Assembly: GCF_002224125.1 (NCBI RefSeq)
Contig: NZ_NCSM01000020.1
Location: 1-64,000 of the forward strand
Length of the DNA: 64,000 nt
Source: Streptomyces sp. NBS 14/10
GTDB lineage: Bacteria; Actinomycetota; Actinomycetes; Streptomycetales; Streptomycetaceae
Direction: 5' to 3'
Positions 26,713 through 36,490 of this stretch are shown in pieces. The stretch's first letter is position 1; each line of letters opens with the position of its first letter. The notes under the pieces were generated by a model, which was given only the letters and a program-made list of their open reading frames with translations, did not search any database and was not told where the DNA came from. The position numbers were made by a program, and so were the translations under genes.

Positions 26713-27064
26713 GGTCCCCCCAAGGTCACTCGTGTCACTACTGAGGGCGGTATGTTCGCACACTCCGGACAGGGGTATGACATCCCGATTTGTGGATCAC
26801 GCCTTGTTGTGACCCTTGAGTGACCCTCCTGTTGTTCTCGACCACCTTCTCAGCCGCCCGCGACCGGGTGCCCGGACGAGGAGCTGACGGTGGCCCTCGC
26901 CCGCTGACTGGTAACTCATGGCCCTATGGTCGATATTGTGCCTTGTGTCGGAGTGAGGTGCGTGCCACCCACCAACCGGTGCGCCCGTCGCTAAGAGTGC
27001 ATGAAATATCACTTGGGGCGCGTCTCAAGGGGGATGCATCTCGCTGCGTGGGTGCGTTCGACGT

Positions 27065-27430
27065 GAGCGCCCGGCGACCTCGCCGCCGGGAGCTTTGGTG
27101 ATGGAGCCGTCGATGGCGATCTCGTCGAGCATGAGCCCGACGATCCGGTCGTAGGACTCCAGCGCGATCCGCCTGAACCGGGCGAACACGCCGAGCCGGA
27201 TCCACCCGTCGCGGCGGTTGCGGATGGTGGTAGCCGAGCAGGTCGTGCCGGAGATCGCCTGGTAGGAGCAGCCGAACCGCAGGAGCTGCAGCAGCTTGTC
27301 GAACACGATCCGGTCGCTGATGCGGGGCCGGTGGCACCCCAGCGGGTGGGACGGATCGACCGCCGGGGCGTTCGGGCAGCAAGGCAGCGAATTGGTCCCA
27401 GAGCGGGTCAGTCAGCCATGATGGAAGAAC
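27065..27430 (-). pseudogene. Degenerate IS5-type transposase remnant
   Basis: The minus strand shows LPSWLTDPLWDQFAALLPERP, the usual start of IS5/IS1182-like transposases. After a frameshift it continues with DKLLQLLRFGCSYQAI and RDGWIRLGVFARFRRIALESYDRIVGL to LDEIAIDGSITKAPGGE. That last piece contains the first catalytic-type Asp, but the rest of the transposase is absent. Terminal repeats were not identified. The element is clearly inactive. Confidence 0.7.
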
Positions 27431-27596
27431 GGGCGCAGGTCCCCCAGTGATCACAGAGCGTCGCAACTCCATGACCACGGAGAGCTGTGTCCGCCTCGCT
27501 GCCTGGGAACCCCGCCGGTGATCCCTTGGAGTCTAGCCGTCCAGCGGCGGACACGCCCAGGTCCTCCCGCACGGCCCATGGCTTCCTGGGCTCCGG

Positions 27597-28274
27597 TCAG
27601 GAGTCTTGTACGAGCAACTGACCCTGCTTGGCGTCCGGCGAGACGAATGCGAACGCTGTAGGCGCAGCGCCGAGATTGAGGTAGAACGGCTGGAAGTTCG
27701 GGTTCAGCTGCAACGTCAGCTTCCAGGGGCCGCCGTCAGGCCAGTCATCGCCTTGAAAAAACGCGGGCGTTCCGCCGATCTTGTCGCCGCTGATCTGCTC
27801 CCAGTATTGATCGTGATCGTCGGGCGGCAGCCTCCCGTGGTCGTGCTGAGGACGGAAGTCGGGGTCCTTGTCCGGCTGGAGCCGGACGGTGTACTCGGCG
27901 TCGGACCCATCCTCGATGTGGTACAGGGTGGGCCCGGTGGCCATCGGGAGCGTTGAACCGCCGTAGACACCACCCGGCTGCACGATGACCGCGTTCGCGC
28001 CCTCGTCGGGAAAGGCGATGTCGGGGTCGAAGAATGTCTCGTCGCCGTGCTCCGCGTGAGTCACGAAGACGTACGCCAGCTTGCCTCGCCCCACGTCGCC
28101 GAGCACTGCCCCGAGCTCGATTTGGCAGATGAAGCGCATCGGCTCATCCCAGGCGTCGTTGACCGGCCACTGCGGCTCGGAAAGCCATACCGGCTGGCCC
28201 CCGAACTTGGTGACCGGGGCGGTGATCGGCACTCCGGCGGGAATGAACGCCTCGATCCTCAACGTCGGAACCAT
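27597..28274 (-). CDS. DUF1963-family (YwqG-like) protein
   Basis: The protein has about 225 residues. Hallmarks of the DUF1963 family are visible: KFGGQPVWLSEPQWP near the start, CQIELGAV, YVFVTHAEHGD and FFQGDDWPDGGPWKLTLQL with the terminal beta strands. The family is widespread and soluble; its biochemical role is not established. The ATG at 28274 has AGGAG seven bases upstream. The gene stands alone between an IS remnant and a hydrolase gene on the same strand. Confidence 0.75.
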   Translation of the reverse strand: MVPTLRIEAFIPAGVPITAPVTKFGGQPVWLSEPQWPVNDAWDEPMRFICQIELGAVLGDVGRGKLAYVFVTHAEHGDETFFDPDIAFPDEGANAVIVQPGGVYGGSTLPMATGPTLYHIEDGSDAEYTVRLQPDKDPDFRPQHDHGRLPPDDHDQYWEQISGDKIGGTPAFFQGDDWPDGGPWKLTLQLNPNFQPFYLNLGAAPTAFAFVSPDAKQGQLLVQDS

Positions 28275-28467
28275 GAGCACTCTCCTCGTCGTGACGGCCC
28301 AGGAGACGAGGGTGCCTCGTCAGCCCAGATTGCTGACCTGCCGACACAACCACATTCAAACGCGCGTTCTTAGGTGGGATCAAACCGCCTCGAAAAGCAC
28401 CGCGTGGTCGCTACCCGCTACGAGAAACTCGCCGTCCGCTACGAAGCGATCGTCCTCATCGCAGCCA

Positions 28468-29166
28468 TCAACGAGTGGTTGTGACCCCTTCATCTCGCCT
28501 GCGCGACGTGTTGGTGCCGAGCAGTTCCTGCAGGAGTTCAACGATGAGATCGGGCTGTCCTACGAACGGGGAGTGGCCCGTCTGCCACTCGCGCACGTCG
28601 GTGCAGCGCGAGGCCATCTTCCGCTGCAGGCCCGGGTCGATGGCCCGGTCCTGTGCGCAGACGACGTAGGTGGAGGGAGTGTGCTTCCAGCTGTGGCGCT
28701 CTGGGACTCCTCGCCCGCAGCCCGGGGCTTGCGCACGCAGTAGGCCAACCGCCCAGGCGGCGAGAGGTTCCGGACAGTCGCCATAGAGGGTGCCGACAGC
28801 CCGGTCGGGGTGCAGGCTGGTCGAGCCGTCGGGCTCAGGATTGATCGCGTCCTGGAGCTGCGGGGACGCCCCACCCAGACCGGCCGCGCTCTCGCCGACA
28901 TCCAGCACGAAGGCCGCCAGATAGACCAAGTGTCCCGCCCCGCGCACCCCGGTGATCACTGACCCGCCGTAGGAGTGACCGAGCACAATCGGAGGCTCCT
29001 GAAGCAAGTCGATGGCAGCCTGGACCACGGCTGTGTCAGCGGGCAATGAGCACCGGTGGAGCTCGGGAACGACAACCTCGGTTCCTGCGGTCCGCAAGCG
29101 TTCTGCCACCACGGCGAAGTGCTCGGGACGGTGGTACAGGCCGTGAACAAGCACCACGGCAGCCAA
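28468..29166 (-). CDS. Alpha/beta-fold hydrolase (EstC-like)
   Basis: The protein has 232 residues. AAVVLVHGLYHRPEHF is the oxyanion strand-turn; the nucleophile is Ser65 in LGHSYGGSV and the catalytic His is in QTGHSPFVGQP. The acid may be the Asp in CAQDRAIDP. This is the small esterase-like group without a lid, common in Streptomyces and close to methyl-ketone or salicylate-type esterases. The TTG at 29166 has GGAGG eight bases upstream. The substrate is unknown. Confidence 0.78.
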   Translation of the reverse strand: MAAVVLVHGLYHRPEHFAVVAERLRTAGTEVVVPELHRCSLPADTAVVQAAIDLLQEPPIVLGHSYGGSVITGVRGAGHLVYLAAFVLDVGESAAGLGGASPQLQDAINPEPDGSTSLHPDRAVGTLYGDCPEPLAAWAVGLLRAQAPGCGRGVPERHSWKHTPSTYVVCAQDRAIDPGLQRKMASRCTDVREWQTGHSPFVGQPDLIVELLQELLGTNTSRRRDEGVTTTR

Positions 29167-29234
29167 TTCGCCCGCCTCCTCAAGTCGGCGTCAGGCCAGT
29201 GATCTTAGTTCCAAAACGTGACTGGCCATCACTC

Positions 29235-29396
29235 ACCACCTTGATTCACTTCCGATACACGCCCTCGCCGCACAAGAACGGCAAGGGCGGATCGCTCGCC
29301 GACGCGGGTGCCGAGGGCGGGGAGCAGGAGGCCGCCTCCGCGCTGTTCGCCGGCGCCATGGGTGCGTTCAAGAACCCGTCCAGCCATCGCACCTAG
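29235..29396 (+). pseudogene. Fragment of a TIGR02391/Ymh-type protein
   Basis: The plus frame ends AASALFAGAMGAFKNPSSHRT before a TAG. This matches the (L/F)F(A/M)GAxxxxRNPxxH signature near the end of the TIGR02391 (Ymh) family. No start codon or upstream domain is present and the usual end after the NPxxH motif is missing. It is one of three unrelated gene fragments within 29.2-30.0 kb. Confidence 0.5.
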
Positions 29397-29470
29397 GCCG
29401 CCGCGTCCGGCGGCCGGCTCGGCGGACGCCGCGCGGACGGACTCGGCGGCCCGCAGCTTGGCGACGCGGG

Positions 29471-29506
29471 GGCAGGTGCTCGGCGGTCCGCTGCCGAGCA
29501 CCTGCC
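29471..29506. repeat. Perfect 14-bp inverted repeat
   Basis: GGCAGGTGCTCGGC (29471-29484) and its exact complement (29493-29506) flank an 8-base loop. The stem is GC-rich and lies among gene fragments with no gene ending beside it. It could be a transposon-end relic or an RNA hairpin. Confidence 0.5.
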
Positions 29507-29699
29507 AAGCTGCCTCCGCGGCCTCGGCGCGGGCCTCCACAACAGATACATGCGGCCGCAGCCGCCCCGGGGACCGGTCCCGCCCGGGGTCCTCGGCTGC
29601 GCCCGGAGCACGGGTGAGGGCCCGAGAGGCGGCCAGCCCCTGGGCTCCACCGATCCCGCGTGGCAAGGAACCCAGGGGCGTGGTAGGGACGGGCCTTCG

Positions 29700-29850
29700 T
29701 CAAGGTCGACGGGTCAGGTCCCACTCTTGGTTCTTCACCCGCTTGCACTTCCACTGGATGACGGGGGCGTTGTCGGCCTTGCTGGCGCCCTGCACATCGA
29801 CACACTTGTTCCCAGAGAGCGGCCGAGTGTACAAGGGCGTCCTTCCCCAG
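29700..29850 (-). pseudogene. Ricin-type beta-trefoil lectin fragment
   Basis: The minus strand reads SGNKCVDVQGASKADNAPV, then IQWKCKRVKNQEWDLTR and a stop at 29700-29702. Cys-Val-Asp-Val and the Q-x-W motif are the signature of ricin B lectin repeats, usually attached to secreted glycosidases. Only the last repeat remains, without signal peptide or enzyme domain. Confidence 0.55.
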
Positions 29851-29989
29851 CGCCCTCGCCCCGTACCAGCTCAACACCCTCACGGCCGACAGCTTCACTG
29901 CCACGCCAGTGACCCCTGTCTTCGATCCCCAGACCCAAGACCGCCTCTATCAGCGTATCGCCGCGGCCCTGGGCTCCTCTGAGGTCTGA
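29837..29989 (+). pseudogene. C-terminal fragment of an unidentified protein
   Basis: A plus-strand frame gives LNTLTADSFTATPVTPVFDP and then QTQDRLYQRIAAALGSSEV before TGA. It looks like real protein but has no start. It overlaps the lectin remnant on the opposite strand. The family is not recognised. Confidence 0.35.
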
Positions 29990-30201
29990 CGGCAACCCGG
30001 CATCCCGCTGCGGCAGCACAGTGCACAGACGCGACAGCCGCCGGCGGTTGCCTCCGTTCGCCTGGCGGATGCCGCGCGGCCCGGCAACTGCGCAACACCC
30101 CGCCGGGACGACGTAGCATCACCCGGGGAGCAGAGGGGAGGCCCGGTCGGTGGTCCGTGGTGTGCTCCGGGCGGACACGCGGGCGGGGGAGAGCACGGCA
30201 C

Positions 30202-33200
30202 ATGCACGCAGCCAGACGAGGCGCACTCGGCGGAGCAAGCAACGAAGCGGGAGCCAACCACCGCGCCGGCGTCGCAGCCCTGATTGCCGCCTACGGGCTG
30301 CTGGGGGAGAGCGTGCCCTGGCTGCATTCCGCCGCACGTCCGGTCCTCCTGCACCTGGAGGCAGACCTGCATGTCGACGATGTCGTCGTCGAGCTTGCCG
30401 ATGGCACCCGCACCTTCCTGCAGGCCAAACTGACCGCTGGCGACAAAGCCTTCAAGGACACCGTCGACCAGTGGTGCAGGGCGATCACCTTCGGAGAGTG
30501 CCGGCCCGGCGATGAACTGCTGTTCGTCGTCACCAAGGCCACCTCGTCCCTTGACCGCCTGGCCAGGGCCCTGGCAATGCACCGCAGTGGGGCATCCCTG
30601 ACACTCTCGGCCTCCCGGGAACTCGGCAGACTGCGGCAGCTGGCCACCGAACACGGGCTCGACGACGCGGCCACGGCGAGGCTGCTGCACGCGGCGAAGG
30701 TCTACGCACTGGACGCGCGCAACGATGGGCCGGACGAGGCGCTGGGCGCCGCGTGCCTGAACGCGGCAGTCGTCCCGGCGGGACACGGCCAAGCAGCCTT
30801 CCGCGCCCTGAAAGCCGAAGCACGCACCCAAGCCGAACACCGGACCACATCGGACCTGGAAGTGTGGCGCGGCTGGCTTATCCGCGCACAGCTGCCACTG
30901 GTCGCCGATGCCGCAGGCACCCCCGCGGCACGGCTGGAAGCCCTGCACCAGAGCGTCGTCCGCTACCGCGAGCAGTGGGCGGCCGAACAGGATGTCCTTC
31001 CCCTTGCCGACCTTGGTCTGGGACTGACATCGCTGACCGTGCCCGGCGCGGCCACGGACCTCAGAGCAACGGCACCGGGCCAGCACGTGGGACGCGACAA
31101 GCTCACGGACGCAGTACGCCGAGAGGGTCGCCTGTTTCTCGTGGGCCGGCCCGGCTCCGGGAAAACGGTGGCCTCACGCCTGCTCGCCGCGCACTGGGCG
31201 GCCAACGGCCTGGCGCCCGTGCCCGTATGGCTGCGCTTGCGCGATCTGGTTCCCCTGCTTCCCACAGCAGGCCCCTACCGGCTGGAGGCCGCCGATCTCG
31301 TGCAGGCCGCCGTCGGCAGCGCGGCGCCGCTTCTGCAGCAGGCCCTGCTCGCCCACATCCAGCGCGGCCAGGCCCTGCTCCTGCTGGACGCACTGGATGA
31401 GGTGCCGCATCACAAGGACGCCGTGGTGGAAGCCGTCGCCGACATCCTCGGCCGGCTGCCCGCCGACCTCGACGTGGTGGTCACCTCCCGGCACTCCAGC
31501 GCCCAGGCCGCCTCACTGCTGCGGCTTCCCGTCTACGAACTCAAAGATCCTCCACGTCTGGCAGACACCCTCGACCAACTCCTGGGCGCCGTCGCCCGGC
31601 GGTTTGCCGGCAGCGAGGACCCGGACGCATGGACGGCAGGGCGCAGACGGCGCATCGAGCACTCTCGGCGAGCCGAACCCGACCTGTGGCGCGTGCCGTT
31701 GCTGGCCACCTTGATGGTGCTGCTCATCGCCCAGCGGCCGGCGACCGCCATGCCAGGCAGCAGAGCCAGCCTGCTCACCGAGGTGATCGACAACAGCGTC
31801 CGCCAATGGGAACTGCGCCGCACCGCGCTGGCCGTCCCGGACACGGACCCCCTGCTGACCGCTGACGTCCTGCTCGACTGCTTCGACGACATCGCCCATC
31901 TCACCGCCACCGGCGCCAGCGCATCCTGGCACGAGGCGCACCGTGCGGTCGCCACCCGCCTGCAGCACCACTGGGGAAAGCCACCCGGCACGGCAGCCGC
32001 CGCGGCGCGGCACATCCTGGAGTACTGGGACGCCACCGCAGGGGTCTTCATCACCAACATGCCGCACGGCACCCTCACGGCGCGCACCCGCCTCTTCGCC
32101 GAGATCGGTGAGGCCTGCTGGGCTGTACGAGACCCCGACTCCATCACAGCCTGGATGGACACCGTCCTGAGCGACGCCGACCACGCAGAAAGCGGCCGAC
32201 TCGCTGCGAGCCTGTCATCCATCGCGGCCCAGGCACTCATCGATCGCGCCGTCCACGACGGCGGGCCCCTCCTGGATCTGGTTCATGGCGCCCTCGCCGA
32301 TGGAGCCGTCTTCGACGCTGCCCCGCTCCACGCCTACCGCCAAGCCCAGCTGGCACGCCTGGACACGCTCGCTGACCGATACCCAGACCCCCCGCCCGGC
32401 ACCGCCATCAACCTCGACCGCGGACGCTCCCCTTGCGCGGAACTCGCCGTACGCCTGGCCGACGACGACCTCACCCCGGAACAGACCGACCAACTGCTCA
32501 CTCTCGCGGGCGGGATGGGGGACAGACAGCACGCCGTGATCGCCGCCCTGTGCGCACAGGCGCAAGCCCGCCGACGCGGCACAGCGCTGACCGACAGGGA
32601 ACTGGACGCTCTCCAAGCGGCACTTACGGCCACCACGACAGCCCCCGACGGGCACCTGGTAGTCCTCGCGGGCACCGACGAAGTCGTTCGATCCGCCGTC
32701 ACTCACCTCCTCCCGCACCGTCCGCACACTCTTCCCACCTTGGTAGACACCGCCTACGAAGCCACTCTCGACACCCTGGAGTGGCTCGAGACGGAACTCC
32801 CGCGACTGGGCCACCCGAGCGCCTACAAGGCCATCGCCGCACGTATCACAACGCCCGACAGCCTGGCGTCGTTCGCCCAGTCGCTGAAAGCCATCGGAGC
32901 GCCCTTCGAGATGCTCACCGAACTCCACCACACCTCCGTCGACCTCACGGCAGCGCAAGCCTGGCACTTGGATGCCGCCGCCGCGTTCGCCGCTGCTCTG
33001 GGCACACGCGACCACACGGCGATGGCTCCCGCGATCGCGGTACGGCAGCAGCCAGAGCTGACCAGACGCGTCCTTCGCCTCGTGCTCGAGGCCAGTGGCC
33101 AAGACGGCGCCCTCATCAGTGCCCAACTGCGCAGCCTGCGCGACGAGCGCGGCACGCATCCCGACTGGGGGCTGCTCTACCTGCCCAGCACCCGCACTCC

Positions 33201-33723
33201 CGCCATCGAGCTCAGCACCGACACCGTCGACGTCGACCTCACCCTGCAGACCCTCGCCTACGGCAACCCATGGCTCGTCGGCCTGGTCCTGACCCTGGCG
33301 GCCAGCGCCTCTTCAGCGGACACGCACTTCGCCCAGCAGCTACGCGCGGCACTACCCGCCCTCGCGGCGCACACACGCATGAGCGCCGCCAGCTTTCTCG
33401 CCCACCGCTGGCCCGACCTCGGCCTGCCCGATGAGGACGCAGCAGTCAGAGCCGGAGCCGGCGGAATCCGGGCCTCCCACCTCACTGGCACCCTGCGCCA
33501 TCGCGACGCCCAAGACCTGCTCTCCGACCCCGACCTCCTCGTGCGGGAGCACGCGGCGCGCTGCCTGCACGGCATTCCACCCGCCGACCGGATCGTGCTC
33601 GACACCGCCCTGGCCACCCCGGCGCGGCAATGGACATGCCTTCACTGCGGAAAGACCATGCCGGTAGACGCAGAGCGCTGCGCACAGCAGCATCCACGCC
33701 CCACGCCGCGCCTGGCACGCTAG
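30202..33723 (+). CDS. PD-(D/E)xK nuclease - NACHT - helical repeat STAND protein
   Basis: The protein has 1173 residues. The N-terminus looks like a restriction-type nuclease: Asp60 in LHVDDVVVEL and the Q-x-K motif FLQAKLT (Lys76). A NACHT/STAND NTPase follows with Walker A GRPGSGKT (315-322) and Walker B LLLLDALDEV (D396, E400). About 650 residues of alpha-helical repeats form the likely sensor, ending in a zinc-ribbon-like CLHCGKTM...C...H. Single-gene STAND proteins with N-terminal nucleases are known anti-phage sensors in which ligand binding triggers oligomerisation and DNA cutting; that role here is inferred. The ATG at 30202 has GGGAGAG eight bases upstream; upstream GTGs are less likely. 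No co-transcribed gene is seen. Confidence 0.8.
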   Translation: MHAARRGALGGASNEAGANHRAGVAALIAAYGLLGESVPWLHSAARPVLLHLEADLHVDDVVVELADGTRTFLQAKLTAGDKAFKDTVDQWCRAITFGECRPGDELLFVVTKATSSLDRLARALAMHRSGASLTLSASRELGRLRQLATEHGLDDAATARLLHAAKVYALDARNDGPDEALGAACLNAAVVPAGHGQAAFRALKAEARTQAEHRTTSDLEVWRGWLIRAQLPLVADAAGTPAARLEALHQSVVRYREQWAAEQDVLPLADLGLGLTSLTVPGAATDLRATAPGQHVGRDKLTDAVRREGRLFLVGRPGSGKTVASRLLAAHWAANGLAPVPVWLRLRDLVPLLPTAGPYRLEAADLVQAAVGSAAPLLQQALLAHIQRGQALLLLDALDEVPHHKDAVVEAVADILGRLPADLDVVVTSRHSSAQAASLLRLPVYELKDPPRLADTLDQLLGAVARRFAGSEDPDAWTAGRRRRIEHSRRAEPDLWRVPLLATLMVLLIAQRPATAMPGSRASLLTEVIDNSVRQWELRRTALAVPDTDPLLTADVLLDCFDDIAHLTATGASASWHEAHRAVATRLQHHWGKPPGTAAAAARHILEYWDATAGVFITNMPHGTLTARTRLFAEIGEACWAVRDPDSITAWMDTVLSDADHAESGRLAASLSSIAAQALIDRAVHDGGPLLDLVHGALADGAVFDAAPLHAYRQAQLARLDTLADRYPDPPPGTAINLDRGRSPCAELAVRLADDDLTPEQTDQLLTLAGGMGDRQHAVIAALCAQAQARRRGTALTDRELDALQAALTATTTAPDGHLVVLAGTDEVVRSAVTHLLPHRPHTLPTLVDTAYEATLDTLEWLETELPRLGHPSAYKAIAARITTPDSLASFAQSLKAIGAPFEMLTELHHTSVDLTAAQAWHLDAAAAFAAALGTRDHTAMAPAIAVRQQPELTRRVLRLVLEASGQDGALISAQLRSLRDERGTHPDWGLLYLPSTRTPAIELSTDTVDVDLTLQTLAYGNPWLVGLVLTLAASASSADTHFAQQLRAALPALAAHTRMSAASFLAHRWPDLGLPDEDAAVRAGAGGIRASHLTGTLRHRDAQDLLSDPDLLVREHAARCLHGIPPADRIVLDTALATPARQWTCLHCGKTMPVDAERCAQQHPRPTPRLAR

Positions 33724-33887
33724 GCGTAGTAGCCCCCTCGCTTTGACAGCAGAACAAGCCGCGCAGTGAGCGTGCCGCCACAGCCCCCGCTCTGCTCCGA
33801 GCAGACCTCACCGGTCAGGGCCTTTTGGTACTGGTGGGCTCTCGTATTCAACTGTCACCAGTTCTGCGCGGGGTCCAGCCGGGAGGT

Positions 33888-34095
33888 GACCGCCAGTGGT
33901 CACCAGCGGCGTATCGGCTCCAGGTGCCTCCGGCTTCGGAGGCCAGCTTGGCTGTCGTGACTCGGTGGTAGTCAAGAGCCTCAGCGACGACCGGTGCGGG
34001 CATTTCCAGAACGTGTTGTCGGATCGCAGCCGTGCGGCTCGCGGTGGTGGGAATGCCGATGTCGTTGATAGCCAGTTGAAGAGGAGAGCCCACCA
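33888..34095 (-). pseudogene. Integrase C-terminal fragment (copy A)
   Basis: The minus strand encodes INDIGIPTTASRTAAIRQHV, then LEMPAPVVAEALDYHRVTT and WSRYAAGDH. This matches the 3' end of the larger integrase-like remnant at 36883-37800 (GIPIAAARGAAIRQQLLELPAPV...). No start or recombinase core is present. With copy B it brackets the LGFP-protein gene. The rest of 33724-34309 holds nothing else recognisable. Confidence 0.6.
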
Positions 34096-34309
34096 GTCTC
34101 GGACCCCGCTTTCGTGTTAAGCGGCCCGGCCCGCCCCACGTTCCGTGGCGCGGGCCGGGCCGTTGGATCGACAGCCGGGACAACATGAACACCGCGACGG
34201 GTGGAGCGTTGAACAGGGCTGTCCCCAGGCCGACGATTGCGCACGCCCATCTTGAGGGACGCGGGCACAGGGTCTTGCCATCGGGACTGTTCATCTCGCT
34301 ACTGGTGGG

Positions 34310-36490
34310 ATGACAAGAAGAAGACAACCACCCCATACGGTGCCGCTGTTGAAAGCCGCAGCTGCTGCCCTGGTGTTAGCGCTACTGATCACCGTGACGA
34401 CGACCACCGCGACCGCCGACAGCGGCAGCCCAGGGGCGCAGAGGTGGAAGCCGACCGTACGGCCGCACGCCACGATCACCCCAGGACAGATGCGGTCCGA
34501 CAGCGACCGGATACCCAAGGGGTTCAGCAAGGAGCAGGCCGACAAGGCGGAGACGATGGAAGCCCGCGCCACGGACGGATGCCAGGTGTACTGGCCTGCC
34601 CCTTACGAGGTCTGTGGCGCGATCCGCGACAAGTACAACGAGCTCGGCGGCCCGGGCAGCTTCCTGTCGTTCCCGAACTCCAACGAACTGACAAACCCCG
34701 ACGGGGTCGGCAAGCGCACCGAGTTCATCAACGGGCCGATCTACTGGTCCCCTCAGGGCGGCGCGCACCCGGTCGTCAACCACTTCTTCGCGGCGTGGGC
34801 CCGTAACGGCTGGGAGGCCGGACCGATCGGCTACCCCACATCGGATGAGATCGTGAACCCTGACGGTGTCGGCCGCCGCCAGCACTTCGAATCCGGCGAC
34901 ATCTACTGGAAGCTGAACGAGGCGTACGCCGTGCGCGGCGCGATCCGCGACAAGTGGGCCGAAGCTGGAGGGGAGGCCGGCTACCTGGGCTACCCCACAT
35001 CCGACGAGTTCGCCACGCCGGACGGGATCGGCAGCGGCGCCAGGTTCGAGCACGGAATGATCTACTGGACTGCCGCGTACGGGGCGCATCCGGTCAGCGG
35101 CGGGCTGCTGACCAAGTGGGAACTGTCCGGCTACGAGAAGGGCCCGTACGGGTATCCGGTCGCTGACCAGCAGCCGCGTGGATCATCGTGGGATCAGGAC
35201 TTTCAGTTCGGGACGATGGGGTTCCCGACTGATCCGGTCGCGGCCGTCGACCCCGACGACGGGGACGCGGACCCGACCGTGGGCGACCAAGTCCCGGTGA
35301 CTTGGGCGGACTTCGCCGCCGACGCCAACACCGAAGGTGCTGGCAGACCGGTGATCCAGGACAAGCCCGGCGCGCTGGAGCCCTGCACCGCGGGCGAGTC
35401 CTGTATGCACGACGGCGCGACGACGGTCGCCGACGATGACCCACCGGACGATCCGATCATCGACGGCCCCGACACACAGGGGACGTTCATCTCTCCGCTG
35501 TGCCTTGACCAGCAGTGGGATGGGCAGTGGCGTACGGGGCGTAAGCACGCGTGCATGATCTGGAAAAACCTGGACGTCGATGTGATCGACACCAAGGGCG
35601 CCGATGTCGGGTCGATCCCCTTCACCGTGAAGACCGGCGTCCTGACATCGCACAAGTCGGGCGAGTTCCAGCAGGAGTTCCGCGTCGACTTCCACGGCCT
35701 GACGGGTAAGACGGGCAAGCCGACGTTCCGGTACAAGCTGACGTACAACAACACGCCTGCCGGGTCGTACAGCGTCGACGGAGCCGACGACGGGTCACTG
35801 ATCAAGTCGGGCCAGTCGAAAGTCATCGTCGTGAAGTGGAAGCAACAGGCGATGGCCGACGAGGCGCTGAAGTACCCGGTCGTCAACATCGCGTGGAACT
35901 TCGGGAACCTCGACCCCGAGATCGTCCCCAGCCAGCAGTGGGGCAACATCCGAGTCGCCAACGTGCGGTGCGATTCCACGATGAAGCTGTCCAACGGGAC
36001 GTTCCGTCAGGGGTGCGTGTTCTACGGTGTGAAACCCGAGTTCAAGCTGACGTCCCTCACCCCCGAGCAGACCTGGCACGTCGCCGAGGCGATCGCATCC
36101 GGCCTTCCTGGTTCGGCCGGCAGGCCTCTTCACCGGCAGGCCGACAAGTCCAAGCGAGACATCAACCGTCAGTACTCCTGCCCCCGTAAGGGCCCGGTCG
36201 CTAACGCCCGACGCCTGACCGGCCGGTCCTGCGACGAATACCCGTTCGCGTCCAGCAACGAAGGCGCAGCCGCCCATCCCGACCTGGGCCGCACCGTTCA
36301 CGACAACTGCAACGTCAAGGATCTGACGATCACCACCGGCCCTGACGGATACAGCGTCTGCATGATCGACGCGAAGCAGAACTCGCACAGCGGTAGTCTG
36401 CTAGGCAAGTTCTACGGCGAGGAACGCGTCATCGACCAGGACGCGTTCAGCCTGGCGACATCAGGCGGCGCACCGCCCGGCATCCCGTAG
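34310..36490 (+). CDS. Secreted LGFP-repeat protein with NucA/NucB-like domain
   Basis: The protein has 726 residues. A signal peptide (LLKAAAAALVLALLITVTTTTATA) precedes about four or five LGFP-type repeats between ~100 and 305, seen as GPIGYPTSDE, GYLGYPTSDEF and KGPYGYPVAD; LGFP repeats bind cell-wall or mycolyl layers. A beta-rich middle part follows. The C-terminus carries the NucA/NucB-type deoxyribonuclease signature SCDEYPFASSNEGA after SCPRKGP. It is probably exported and may be a DNA-degrading toxin or nutrient nuclease; either is inference. Only a poor ribosome site precedes the ATG. Its 3' end overlaps a converging Nudix remnant. Confidence 0.75.
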   Translation: MTRRRQPPHTVPLLKAAAAALVLALLITVTTTTATADSGSPGAQRWKPTVRPHATITPGQMRSDSDRIPKGFSKEQADKAETMEARATDGCQVYWPAPYEVCGAIRDKYNELGGPGSFLSFPNSNELTNPDGVGKRTEFINGPIYWSPQGGAHPVVNHFFAAWARNGWEAGPIGYPTSDEIVNPDGVGRRQHFESGDIYWKLNEAYAVRGAIRDKWAEAGGEAGYLGYPTSDEFATPDGIGSGARFEHGMIYWTAAYGAHPVSGGLLTKWELSGYEKGPYGYPVADQQPRGSSWDQDFQFGTMGFPTDPVAAVDPDDGDADPTVGDQVPVTWADFAADANTEGAGRPVIQDKPGALEPCTAGESCMHDGATTVADDDPPDDPIIDGPDTQGTFISPLCLDQQWDGQWRTGRKHACMIWKNLDVDVIDTKGADVGSIPFTVKTGVLTSHKSGEFQQEFRVDFHGLTGKTGKPTFRYKLTYNNTPAGSYSVDGADDGSLIKSGQSKVIVVKWKQQAMADEALKYPVVNIAWNFGNLDPEIVPSQQWGNIRVANVRCDSTMKLSNGTFRQGCVFYGVKPEFKLTSLTPEQTWHVAEAIASGLPGSAGRPLHRQADKSKRDINRQYSCPRKGPVANARRLTGRSCDEYPFASSNEGAAAHPDLGRTVHDNCNVKDLTITTGPDGYSVCMIDAKQNSHSGSLLGKFYGEERVIDQDAFSLATSGGAPPGIP

